From contig JAQFVV010007275.1 of the NCBI GenBank assembly GCA_028023455.1, positions 1-64,000 of the forward strand: a stretch of 64,000 nucleotides of DNA, in the 5' to 3' direction. A program made the position numbers and the translations under genes. Of the stretch, positions 54,121 to 64,000 are shown in pieces (position 1 is the stretch's first letter; each line of letters begins with the position of its first letter). Source of the stretch: Epiperipatus broadwayi. Lineage: Eukaryota > Onychophora > Udeonychophora > Euonychophora > Peripatidae. Under the pieces are notes generated by a model. That model did not search any database. It was not told the origin of the DNA and saw only the letters and a program-made list of their open reading frames with translations.

Positions 54121-57100
54121 GCCTCTATACCTTCCAAAATGACAACAGTCCTATTAACATATGCATTATTATACAAGTTTTGCATTCTTCTGCCTGATAA
54201 AGTTTTACTAACATAAGAATTCTTTTAATAATTCTACATTTGCATACAATTACACGATAATATTGTCCCAAACAAGTAAATGTAAATATTATTCATGCCT
54301 TACCAATCCAGAAATGATTTGATACTGGATGATGATGATGTATATTACTTATTTATGATTATAAATGCAATTTTTAAATAATAAAGTAATTATCAGTTTT
54401 ATATTTTATAATGCTGACAAAGCACAGCAGAACAGACTTACACATCAGGACCATCTCTAATATACACTAAGAGTAGTCAAAAGTCCATCAAGAAGATATA
54501 TTTCAAAAACAAAAAACAATAAATAACAGTATCAATTGCTATAATAATAAAAATATATTGTATGCCGTTTATAATTGCAATACAAAGTATGTTACATCTG
54601 AGGGGAAAAGATCAGTAATGCAATGAACTTAGTAATGGCATGAACCCAAAAGACTCACCTACATTCTGAGGGCAAATAAAAATGCCATGACTTTTGTCTC
54701 TTAACATATAAGAAATATGAGAATGGACCATCACAAATCCTAGAAATAAGAATTGCCTCAAACAAAGCAATTATGCAAACACGAAATATGAAAATACATA
54801 TTACTCATGGGAAATGTCACAAGAAGAGACAGACAAGGTTATCATCTCTTTACAAAAATATATGCTAGCAAAAATAAATATCATCAAGAGAGAGACAAGG
54901 CTCTATCCCTTGGAAATATAAATTGGCATGATTTAAGTTTAAAACAAACAAGAGAGAGAATGTGCTACTATCTCCTAATAAATATAATAATAATAATTAA
55001 CTGATGTATAAAACTGATTAAGATGGTTATCTTGTTAAATCTGACTTATGACAATATAGCCTAAAATAAATAATAAAATAATATAAACATCTTCACTGGT
55101 TTACATTTAGTATTCAATAAAATAGGTAAGTCACTCATGACAGGGGATAAAGCAATACTCTTAAAATGAGAGAATATTAAAATCATTATATAGCATTAAT
55201 AAAATACTCAATACTATATAAACTTCTGATTATTACCATAAACAAATAATGCATAGAATATTGTAAGCAAGAATACATAAAATGAGTGGGTAATAAATTA
55301 TAAATACATAAAATTATAAATATAAACTATAACCAGTTTACCAAATTTTAAAATATTAGTATTCTTTATCCTAGAAGTTTCATCATTTGCCAGGGTACAG
55401 TTTTGCAAGTATATAACATTTTTGTATTTGTTGACAATAAACCAATCTAAAATAGATGCACATCCATTGAAAATTATTTTACATAAGATTTCCTTAAAAC
55501 CTAAGCACATACAAATTCATTATAATAGCAATTCAATTTGACAAAAATATTTAAATACATAAGTAAGAAAAGCAGGTGCTAATAATTGATGTTATACCAT
55601 TAAGTTGTTTTTTTACTTAATGTTCCTGGGAAATATATTCAAGCATAGAGTTCTGGGAGAAAATATTTCTTTTAAAATAAGGTTTCCTTTTAGAGAAAAA
55701 TGGGTTTCATATTCTCATTTTTGAACATTAACAATAATCATAAAGTATATGATAAAGTAGTTATATTAAAGTTGATTGCATCCAGTTTTTAATCATAATT
55801 CACTAGAAATATTAAGGTAGTATCTTTACAATATAATAGAAAGCTGACAAATTTTTATTTTATAGATTTAAATTCCTTTTTCTCTTATTCAGTTTATCTC
55901 AAGCATCAAAATTGAAGTATACATGAGTGATTTTCTTTCTTCTTGTCAGCAAAAATAATAAATGACTAATTATGAAGAACAATAAAAATGCCATTTTAAA
56001 ATTTAACACAAAAAGTTCACCAATCTAAGATTAATAGTTTATTTGTTAAAAGAAATAAATTTATCCAAGGGAAATCTTTTTATTAAAAAACATTGAAACA
56101 GTATATTTCAAACTGTTATCAAAATAAAGCATTTGAAAGTCTTTGATAATTTATTCTTTTAATGGTTTTTAAATATTAAAATAGGCATTTTTAAAACATT
56201 ATTGTGCTGTTATAAATATTGTAAAATATAAGATTTCAATAATTTATTCTTAAGATAGAAGGGATGTTATATCTATAATAGAATTCATCGCAAGTATGAG
56301 ATTGAAAATTATAAAGAATTCATATGTGACCAGGGCAAACCATATATAATTCTCATGGTATACCAGTAACAAAATGATATACTTCAGTGATTACAACTGA
56401 ATAATTGTTTAACCTTTTAATTTTACTTTTTGTTTTGAATAATGTTCATTTTTGGATTTTCACTGACTTAGCTTAAATTGTAGTACCTGAATTTAAAGAT
56501 TTCCTAAGGACACATGTTACTTTATAAAATAAATAATTTAAAATTTGAATTTATGATTAATTCTGTGGTTGAGATATAATAAAGTTCCTTTCTTCTTTGT
56601 GCACATGATTTTCTAGTAGAAGATCAATAGTTTCAGTAATCACCTTTAGTGTGTATGTGAAGACCTTTTATACTCCTAGTCATGTGACTCATTTTGATTG
56701 ATGGAAAAACATCATAATAAAAGTCAATTTTGTATTTGTAGAATAGAAATAAAACTAGAATGTGTTTACATATCTTTCAGATGTCATAAATAACATGTGC
56801 TGTTTGAAATAATTATTTAAGAAACTAAAATCATTACAGTAAAATAAAATACAGCAAAAAAAATATATTGTTTGAAAAAAATATATTTTTTATAACTATT
56901 TTAGACTATGTTAAATAAATAAATTACAAGTTCACTAGAATTCAATTTAACATTTTAATTAAATTAAAGGTACTTAATATGGTATCTAACATTATAAAAC
57001 AAAAAAACTAAAATTAAAAAATGCAAACATGTTCACACACATGTACACTCAAGTCATTTTACTTGAAAATTAACAACTCTTTTAATATTAATAAGCTACT

Positions 57101-57621
57101 CTTTGTCCTTTAAATAAACTAATCTAGATTTATTTTTACTAATATAATCTTAATAATATTAGCTTAAATGTATATACTCTTACTAATAATTAATTTGAAT
57201 AGAATTGCTCTATTATAAGTAATCAGATTTAATATTAATACCTGGTATGAATGATTTATTCCTAATTACTATTACTTTTTAATTAAAATATTGAAATTGA
57301 AGATACTAAGTATTATATGAAAGCAATCCTAGTTTTTAGCACTAATTTCTTATCAAAGAGAAAAATACATCCCTAGTTAAACACTTGAAAATTACTTCAG
57401 CTATAAATAAGTTTAGATTAGTACAATAATTATTAAAATGAGTTTAGGATTTATAAAAGTACTTGGAATAATTAATAATTTAAATTAGCATCTAATTATA
57501 AAGCCTTAATAAATCTAACTTTCAATAAAATTAACTTATTGAAAATTTTCCCATTTTCTGTACTTTAATAGATTAAATAACTGAGAGTTTAGATTCACTG
57601 GCAGAGCCAAAGATTACAATA

Positions 57622-57626
<5 letters not shown>
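54121..57626. other. Intergenic sequence, nothing recognised
   Basis: No gene. 54800-54960 contains two loosely similar words (AGAGACAGACAAGGTTATCA and AGAGAGAGACAAGGCTCTAT). The ORF there (54807-55004) has no motif. Confidence 0.5.

Positions 57627-57710
<84 letters not shown>
57627..57710. repeat. (AT)n microsatellite, ~42 units
   Basis: Uninterrupted TA dinucleotides. The overlapping minus-strand open frame (Y-I repeats) is a by-product. Confidence 0.97.
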
Positions 57711-57712
<2 letters not shown>

Positions 57713-60700
57713 TACAAAAAAACTAGAATGAACTTTGGTGATGGCACTCAAAATTAAATACAAATGAATAAGAGAGAATCTGAGGTTATAATGCCCTTCA
57801 ATTTGGTTGCCATTTGTAATAGTACACCACACTAGGTTCAGAGTTATGTGGAGATGGGAAACCACTATCATCCCCAAATGAAAAAAAAATTAAACATAAA
57901 AGGAATGAGCACATTGTAATGAATATGAGAAGCATGAGAGATCAGCAAAAATACTAACTATAATTTTATACAGCATCATTCACCATCATGAATGATCAAC
58001 CATAAAACTAAATAAACAGTCAATCTTATGACTGTATTTGAAAGTTGTCTACTATAGAACAGCCTACTTATTTAGCTTTTGCCAAACTTAGAGCATATTA
58101 TATAAATAATAATTTGGATGTACAAACATAAGTGCTAAATCATCCAAAAATATAATTCTGGAATACAGAAACATGACAATCATCATCAATGCCCTGACTA
58201 TTTAGTAGCATTGATGTACTAGCTAACTATAAACTTAATTTGTAATTAATATTAAAATAAATTTAATGTAGTGCATGGACTTTAAAGGATCTTTTTTTGC
58301 ATCAACCCAGGATCATCTAAATGTCCAAAAGCACTAAATGTAAAACCCTTTTCTATAACAGACCATTATGCATGACTCTAGCCCAATGAGCAAAAGCTAT
58401 ATAATTGTTACTGTGATCAAAATATATAATACAAATGTATAATATTCTAAAACTATTTTAGGATTGAAAGTTGTAATTTATAATTTGTAAAGTGCATACT
58501 CATTATGTAAGTAATATGTATTAAAGCTATATAAATTTACTAGAATAATTTTAACATTATCAATTTATTACTAACAATTAAATTTAAATGAAATTAAGGT
58601 CAGTAGAATATGGCTATAAATATAAATTGAGCATTCTAATTTTGATTAATACTAAAATACACAAGCTATCATATTGTCACTTACAAATATCTCAGTAGGT
58701 TTACATCAAACTTTTATATATCAACACACAGATGTGCCTGTATAAAAGAAATAAACATACTCAAATTATCATAGACTTATAAAAAATAATTCATAAAGTA
58801 TGATTGATTTTAAGTTATGGGTCTACATGACATGCATCCATATAAACATAGACATGCTGTTCAATAATATAGAATTAACATATTAGAATTGTCATACACT
58901 AAAAAAATCATTTTTATAACACATAAACAATGATCAATTTATATATGTTTGAGTACCCATTCAGATGTGTGCACACACAGGCATTTATATCCTAATAATA
59001 TTTCATTAGTTAATGAACAAACTTATTAAACCATATATTTTTATCTTCTTACTAATCTAAGTTATCGGCTCACTATTCTTACTTATAAATAAAAGTTTTT
59101 TCTTTTTCCCAAAAAAAAATATTATTTGTTTGTGAGTCATTCATAGAAGTTTTTCCTTTTCTTTTTTTGGGGGGTTACTCTTGATTAATTATAACCACCT
59201 ATAGAATATTCTAGCAAGTTCTTTTGTTTTTCAATCTAGAAAGACTTATAGAGTTTTTTTTATTTCAAAATAAAAATCATCATTTTTGATAAATAAAGCT
59301 GCTGAGTTTTCTTTTAATAAATAAAATTGGAAATGATCATTTATTTATTTTTTTCATTATTCTAGTTTTATTTTTAGTTGACAAAATTTATTTACATTTA
59401 AATATTTGTAATTTATATATTTTAACTGTCATTTTCAAGAAATTATTTTAAATAATATCATTCACAATATATAACACATTCTACTCACCAGCTGTACTTT
59501 GTATATATGATTCAGTACCTTTATATGTGTGTATCTTCACATAGATAAAATAGTATATGTATAAACTATCTCAGCTGATGGAATCACTGGGAAAAGTAGT
59601 CCCTTCTAAAACAATAAACTGGCTTATTGTCATCTTTGAAAAAATATAATCTTATAACTATTTGCATTCAATCACTATAATTTGATGGACTTCAGGCATG
59701 CTATTCAATACACATACATATGGGCTATGAAACTGTGATGTACTTGATTTAATGTTACTTATGAGAAACAACCAAATATACCTAATTCAAGTAACTATTA
59801 CTATTTTGCATAAAATTAAGATATCCCACTTAACAGATACAAGATTTTATTAGTATAAAAAATAACAATCATTTATAAACAGAATTATTATTAGTTCTAC
59901 TAGTGCCTGTAAGGCTTACAAAAATAGTAATAAGATAGGTATAGTCTGTATAATTACCCTAGGTTGGTCTTTGGTACCTTCAGACCTGAATATCTGCTCT
60001 TCCTTCCATCATTGGTCCTGTTCTGAATTCGTGCTACACTTTAGTCTCTCAGAAAATCAGTACTCACACTAATCTGTCCTTTCTCTGCTAGATTATATTT
60101 ACTTTTTGTTCTATTGTTTATTCCTTATTAATTTTAATCACCAAATTATTCTGGGCTTATTTCTGAACTAATTAATTAAATTGTTCTTTACATTTTTAAT
60201 CCTTCATTTAATTAATTATTTATTCGGATCTTCCATCTTGTTTTACACCTTGCTTTTAATAAAATATCTATATGAAAAAACCAATTTGTAATTTCTAATT
60301 TTCATTTTTATTAATGTTTACTTTCACATGTAATTATTTAACACTTTTAACTTCTGGAGTACAGACAGTTTCAAACGTATTTTTTCTTAATATTAATCGT
60401 ACTACAACATAACAGAAACACAAAAATCCAGACCTTGCTTCCATATGAATTCAAACTCTACCATTATGACATTAGCAGTTGCAGCTGGATACACTGTCTT
60501 TTGCCTTCAGTTATAACTTCATAATCATAGCACTGTATAATGCTGTTATAATCTATCATCTACTGTTTTTCCAACTTTTTTATAGTCAGGGTGGAAGTTT
60601 AAAAAATTACAGTAATTAAAAGTGTTTTATCTATCGTGATTGAAAAATGTTAATGACTCTTTTCATTTCACCTTAATCATTTCAAATACATTCTTTGTAA

Positions 60701-60756
60701 AAATTTTATCAAATACGTTATACAATCTTTAATTAAGAAAATGTCTGTGGAATTTT
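57711..60756. other. Intergenic sequence, nothing recognised
   Basis: About 3 kb with no shared repeats and no coding or RNA-gene motifs that I could support. Confidence 0.5.
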
Positions 60757-61064
60757 ATCATCATCATCATCAACCATTATCAATCCATTGCAGGATGAAG
60801 GTCTCTCCAAGTTCAACTCATCTTTTCTGATCTTTAGCTTCTCTTCTTCACATAACCCCTGCATACTTTTTTATTTCATTGATTCTTCTCACATATAGTC
60901 TGTTTTTGTGTCTTTTATCTCTTTGAATCTAGTTTAAGATTTCAGTTATCCATCTATTATCATCTCTTCTAGCAATATATCCAGCCCAATTCCACTTCAG
61001 TCTTTTAATTTTTTTCAATGAGGTCAGTAACACCAGTTAGTTTTCTTATCCATATATTGCATTT

Positions 61065-61391
61065 TCAATGTCTTCTTGTTAATCCTAACATGCATCTCTC
61101 CATACTTAAGTGTCCAAGTCTCAGATCCATAAGTAATAAGTGGTAAAACATATTTATTAAAAATCTTTTTTTTTTCAAACACATACACATATTTTCTTTT
61201 AGTATCAAGTTATTTCTACCAAAAGCACTCCAATCAAGTTTAATTCTAGGATTAATTTCATTCATTATGTTTCCATTTGTATTAATAATCTGACCAAGAT
61301 ATTTGTAACTGTTAACTTCTTCTAACTCATCATAATCAATATTTATTTTCATATTTTGAGAAAATCCATTGAACATTAATCTTTTTAACAT
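61065..61391 (-). pseudogene. RTE-4 ORF part 2: region after the reverse transcriptase
   Basis: Contains NIDYDELEEVNSYKYLGQII (the YLGxxI segment after the RT palm), NTNGNIMNEINPRIKLDWSA and FGRNNLILKENMCMCLKKKR, then a frame break before LSMERCMLGLTRRH, the counterpart of the conserved MERxMLGxTxRD. It overlaps part 1 by a few bases in another frame, so a frameshift near 61385-61391 joins them. Confidence 0.8.
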
Positions 61392-61984
61392 TTATCTTTA
61401 GTTCTACTTTCATCTGATAACTCCTGCAACATTTTCTGAAGCTCTAAAGCATTATTTGCAAAAACAACTACATCATATGCAAAATCTAAATGACTTAAAT
61501 AATCTCCATTAACTTTCACTTCTTTAGCTTCCCATTTTAATCCACAAAATACTTTTTGCAGCACTGCTGTAAAAATTTTTGGAGATATGGAATCACCCTG
61601 TCTTACACCTTTCTCAATGTTGACTTTCCTAGTATCATTATGTAATCTAATTGTTGCTGTTGCATTTTTACAAATATTCTTCAAAATATGACAATATTCT
61701 GGATCTATACATTGATGATCCAATGCTTTAATCACTGAAGAAATGTTTATAGCATCAAATACCTTTTCATAATCTACAAATCCAAAGCATAACGGCAACT
61801 CATATTCATCTGTCCTTTCTATAACTTCTCTCAATACATGGATAGGATCTATTGTACTAAAACCACTTTTAAATCCAGCTTGTTCTCTTGGTTGGTAGAA
61901 ATTCAATATTCTTTGTAGACAAGTTGTAATTATCTTGGTAAAAATTTTGTACAAAACATAAAAATATGCTTGTTTTAATAGCAA
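61385..61984 (-). pseudogene. RTE-4 ORF part 1: reverse transcriptase palm
   Basis: 199 codons. FTKIITTCLQRILNFYQPRE, QAGFKSGFSTIDPIHVLREV (fingers), FVDYEKVFDAI (motif A), KGVRQGDSISPKIF (motif B) and LDFAYDVVVFANN (motif C). In motif C the first of the two catalytic aspartates is Tyr (FAYD for FADD), which would abolish polymerisation. The initial Met and first residues lie at the truncation edge and are not a real start. Confidence 0.88.
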
Positions 61985-61990
61985 AATCAG

Positions 61991-62148
61991 AATTAATAAT
62001 ATATTAATTAAATCTTTTTAAATGTTTAATTTATAATAATTTTTTTAAAATTCAAAATTATTTAATCTTTAACTGTTATTTCAGAGTAATATAGAAAATA
62101 TTTACAAAAAATTTTGTTTGTGTTTATTTATAGTTTTCCCTTTAACTT

Positions 62149-62185
<37 letters not shown>

Positions 62186-62756
62186 ACTATGTTGCTGAAT
62201 AACATGAGATATATAACTGTCTCAATATATACACATATATATTAGGCCTGGCTCATCAATCATGATTTAAGAAAAGTATTTGTGACATCTTTAGTGCATT
62301 AGATTCTTCCAAAATTTGATATTGTAGTAATACATTGATATCCCATTTCACAAAATTTTCAAAAATATTTTAGTAAAATATAGTTTCATTTATATAAGTG
62401 ATTTTTGGAAAGAGTGAAATAAAGTTTGAGAAAAAATAAAATGTATAAATTAGAGTTATAAATGGCTTACTTCACATATTTTACTTTTTGATACCATATT
62501 GAAATAGAAAATTGAACTGTCTGTATTTAGAATATATTTTTTTTATTCAAACACACAATTAATTAAGCATAATTATTGTAATTTTAAAATGAAATAGTTA
62601 GAGTTATGGAATAAATATAAAAGATTAAAAGTGAGAGATACTTGAATAAATGTCTTACTAAGTAAGTGTAATATCTTTCAATTTTTAATCTATCTATTTG
62701 TCATGTGCTCTTATTTAATGCATTTTACTATTTTAGTTAATGTTTTGATTTAATTA
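61991..62756. other. Intergenic sequence with (TA)n(TG)n tract at 62151-62185
   Basis: A (TATA)n(TG)n microsatellite at 62151-62185; otherwise nothing recognised. Confidence 0.6.
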
Positions 62757-63395
62757 GAAGGGAGCTGAACTAAGACTTTCAAGCTCTCACAGCTCATTAA
62801 GTTCACAATATTCTCCAGCCCCAACTCTTCAACCATCCATATCATTGAAAACTGATTATGGAACACTGAAAGTGCTTGTTGATGCTAGTATTATTATCAT
62901 ACCCATACAGACTTTAAGTCACTCTGACTCTTCATGTATAGAACCATAATATGTCCATTTAAATACACCAGAAGAGGGATGACCAGAATATTGGATGTAT
63001 ATGTGATATTTAAATACAAGTCTATTGTTTATACTCAACTTAATGTAATTAGATATGACAATAAAATTGGCATTAACAAGAGCTTTGAAGTGTTCCATCA
63101 TCAGATTTTCAATGATATAAATGATTGAAGAGTTGGAGGATAAAGAAGATTGAAGCTTGTCCATTAAAGATTGAAGATGTTTTATCTTAATACACACTGG
63201 GCACTGATTGTATATGTATGGGGGAAATGGTGATCTTGACTAACTGATGAGTGCTGGTTCAGCACAAAATACACATATTAGAGATCACTTTTCTTTTTCA
63301 CATATATGTGGTCATGTGTATTAATTTATAAGATTGAATGGAAAGCTGTAAGGAAGATTGAAAGTCTGAGTTCAAGTCCTCTCTAATTATATATA
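62757..63395 (+). mobile_element. Family H element, long fold-back copy (H7)
   Basis: About 640 bp. Ends GGGAGCTGAACTAAGACTTT and AAAGTCTGAGTTCAAGTCC. Inner arms CCAACTCTTCAACCATCCAT ... TTGATGCTAGTATTATTATC (62821-62898) and their complements (63047-63138) enclose a loop that includes TTCATGTATAGAACCATAAT and TTAAATACACCAGAAGAGG. The right arm carries the ribozyme segment; the left arm has lost it. Small ORFs crossing the element on both strands are products of the palindrome. Confidence 0.82.
63232..63286 (+). ncRNA. Hammerhead ribozyme of family H with G12 lost
   Basis: Outer helix I GATC/GATC (63232-63235 with 63283-63286). Inner helix I CTAA/TTAG (63240-63243 with 63278-63281), a compensatory change relative to CCAA/TTGG elsewhere. 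Core CTGATGA is at 63244-63250. Helix II is GTGCTG-GTT-CAGCAC (63251-63265, perfect). GAA is changed to AAA at 63266-63268, which should kill activity. Confidence 0.75.
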
Positions 63396-63445
63396 TATTT
63401 GTGCATATATATTGAAAAAGTATTACCCATTTCACATTATACTTT

Positions 63446-63515
63446 CCTGCACAATTGATAGAATATCTGATTTGGGATCGGGAGGTTCCAGGATTGATTC
63501 TGGTGCTTGAAGTTC
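63446..63515 (+). mobile_element. tRNA-like sequence (Pro-TGG-like), SINE head or tRNA pseudogene
   Basis: TTGATAGAATATCTGATTTG then GGATCGGGAGGTTCCAGGAT and TGATTCTGG. The anticodon-loop position (ATTTGGGA) would read TGG, and the B-box region CCAGGATTGATTCTGG forms a T-arm. The D-arm is weak (GCACAATTGATAGAATA) and acceptor pairing is not evident. A tail of about 45 bp follows to 63560. It is unrelated to family C, and no second copy is seen in the window. Confidence 0.5.
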
Positions 63516-63560
63516 AGGTGTTTGACCCACTTATGAAATCCCAAGTAATAAAGCCATTAG

Positions 63561-63847
63561 TTTTTGTTTTCTTAATTTTTTTTTCTATATTTGGAAAAGT
63601 TTAAATATGATTTTTAAAATTGTTTTTCATTGGTAAACATATTTTTAATTAATCAAGTACAATTTATTGATTTATAATATTGAATAAAAATTTTAATACT
63701 GAAATAAAATGTTCAACTATTAATTCAAACTTCCACAAGGTGATGATGGGAAAATGTTAAAATGCAGAAGGATTAAATATGATTTTATTATTGAAAAATC
63801 ACATTTTTTCAGCTGCGTTTAAACTTACCAAATATATCTCAAATATA
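63561..63847. other. AT-rich intergenic sequence
   Basis: Nothing recognised. Confidence 0.5.
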
Positions 63848-64000
63848 CAGAGGCAAAACTCTTCATACAGTAGTGCAACTCAGTGCAAGCCAGAGTGATC
63901 AATGAATGCATCCATTGATTGTTCTGACTAGCACTGAGTTGCACTACTGTATGGAGAGTTTTGTCTCCATGTAAAAAGCTTGTCTAACCATAAAGAATGG
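63848..64000 (-). mobile_element. Family A minimal fold-back copy, runs off the window (A10)
   Basis: ACAGAGGCAAAACTCTTCAT at 63848 pairs with ATGGAGAGTTTTGTCTCCAT near 63970. Inner arms CAGTAGTGCAACTCAGTGCA/CACTGAGTTGCACTACTG and TCAATGAATGCATCCATTGA meet at a tiny loop. The subterminal CATAAAGAATGG continues past the end of the window. The ribozyme is deleted. Confidence 0.8.

Larger units (their letters stand above)
60757..61990 (-). mobile_element. 5'-truncated RTE-type LINE (RTE-4)
   Basis: Minus strand: a reverse transcriptase fragment followed by the C-terminal region and a (TGA)n tail at 60772-60757 (plus-strand ATCATCATCATCATCAACC). Same lineage as RTE-2 at 3.0-6.0 kb, and clearly different from RTE-1. 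5' truncation at about 61990 removes the endonuclease. Confidence 0.88.

Noticed and set aside
57614-57877. 87-codon minus-strand frame with a Y-I repeat
   Set aside because: Runs through the (AT)n tract; no motif outside it.
60440-60530. tRNA-like B box on the minus strand (GAGTTTGAATTC)
   Set aside because: No A box at the proper distance and no second copy seen in the window.
62919-63197. Overlapping 92- and 64-codon frames on opposite strands
   Set aside because: Both lie in the palindromic part of the family H element and show no protein motif.

Overview
This is a very AT-rich (by eye roughly three-quarters A+T), repeat-dense stretch of a eukaryotic, almost certainly invertebrate animal, genome. 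The evidence is RTE-type LINE remnants, a Penelope-like element with a GIY-YIG nuclease remnant, tRNA-derived SINEs with target-site duplications, a mariner-like relic, long fold-back elements and long (GATA)n, (AT)n and (GT)n tracts. I recognise no host exon, rRNA or functional tRNA gene. The mixture would fit a lophotrochozoan such as a cephalopod mollusc, but nothing here proves the phylum.

Layout. 0-6 kb: small fold-backs, a SINE and a decayed RTE (3.0-6.0 kb, minus strand) with a younger element inserted in it. 6.4-6.9 kb: (GATA)n. 7.5-15.5 kb: ribozyme-family copies, SINEs, two copies of an old duplicated block, and Penelope-like copies at 9.5-10.7 and 14.9-15.5 kb. 15.5-25 kb: intergenic sequence with fold-backs and a possible solo LTR. 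25.0-28.5 kb: the best-preserved coding sequence, an RTE retrotransposon on the minus strand broken by a few frame breaks and one stop. 28.7-32.6 kb: large fold-backs. 34.2-37.2 kb: a fold-back followed by a five-unit, ~417-bp tandem array. 37.5-46.1 kb: further terminal-inverted-repeat elements. 46.5-47.0 kb: a ribozyme direct repeat. 47-60.7 kb: mostly featureless apart from one inverted-repeat element with internal tandem repeats (52.2-54.1 kb). 60.8-62.0 kb: a second RTE lineage. 62.8-64 kb: more ribozyme-family copies.

The main discovery is that at least four repeat families here carry type I hammerhead ribozyme (HHR) cores. They are family A (432-bp full copy at 10188-10619 with a 12-bp target duplication), family G (fold-back, 34.2-34.8 kb), family F (tandem array, 35.07-37.22 kb, five ribozymes on the minus strand spaced 415-419 bp) and family H (an intact core at 44317-44380, and a 407-bp direct repeat bounded by two ribozymes at 46.5-46.95 kb). 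In all four, helix III is very short and self-complementary or near it, helix I has two paired segments separated by an internal loop, and cleavage would fall after NUH. This is the architecture known from animal retrozymes and Penelope-like elements: a tandem transcript would self-cleave to ~400-nt monomers that could circularise and be reverse transcribed. The RTE and Penelope-like elements are possible sources of the reverse transcriptase, but that link is inference. Activity is not shown by sequence alone, and many copies carry core mutations.
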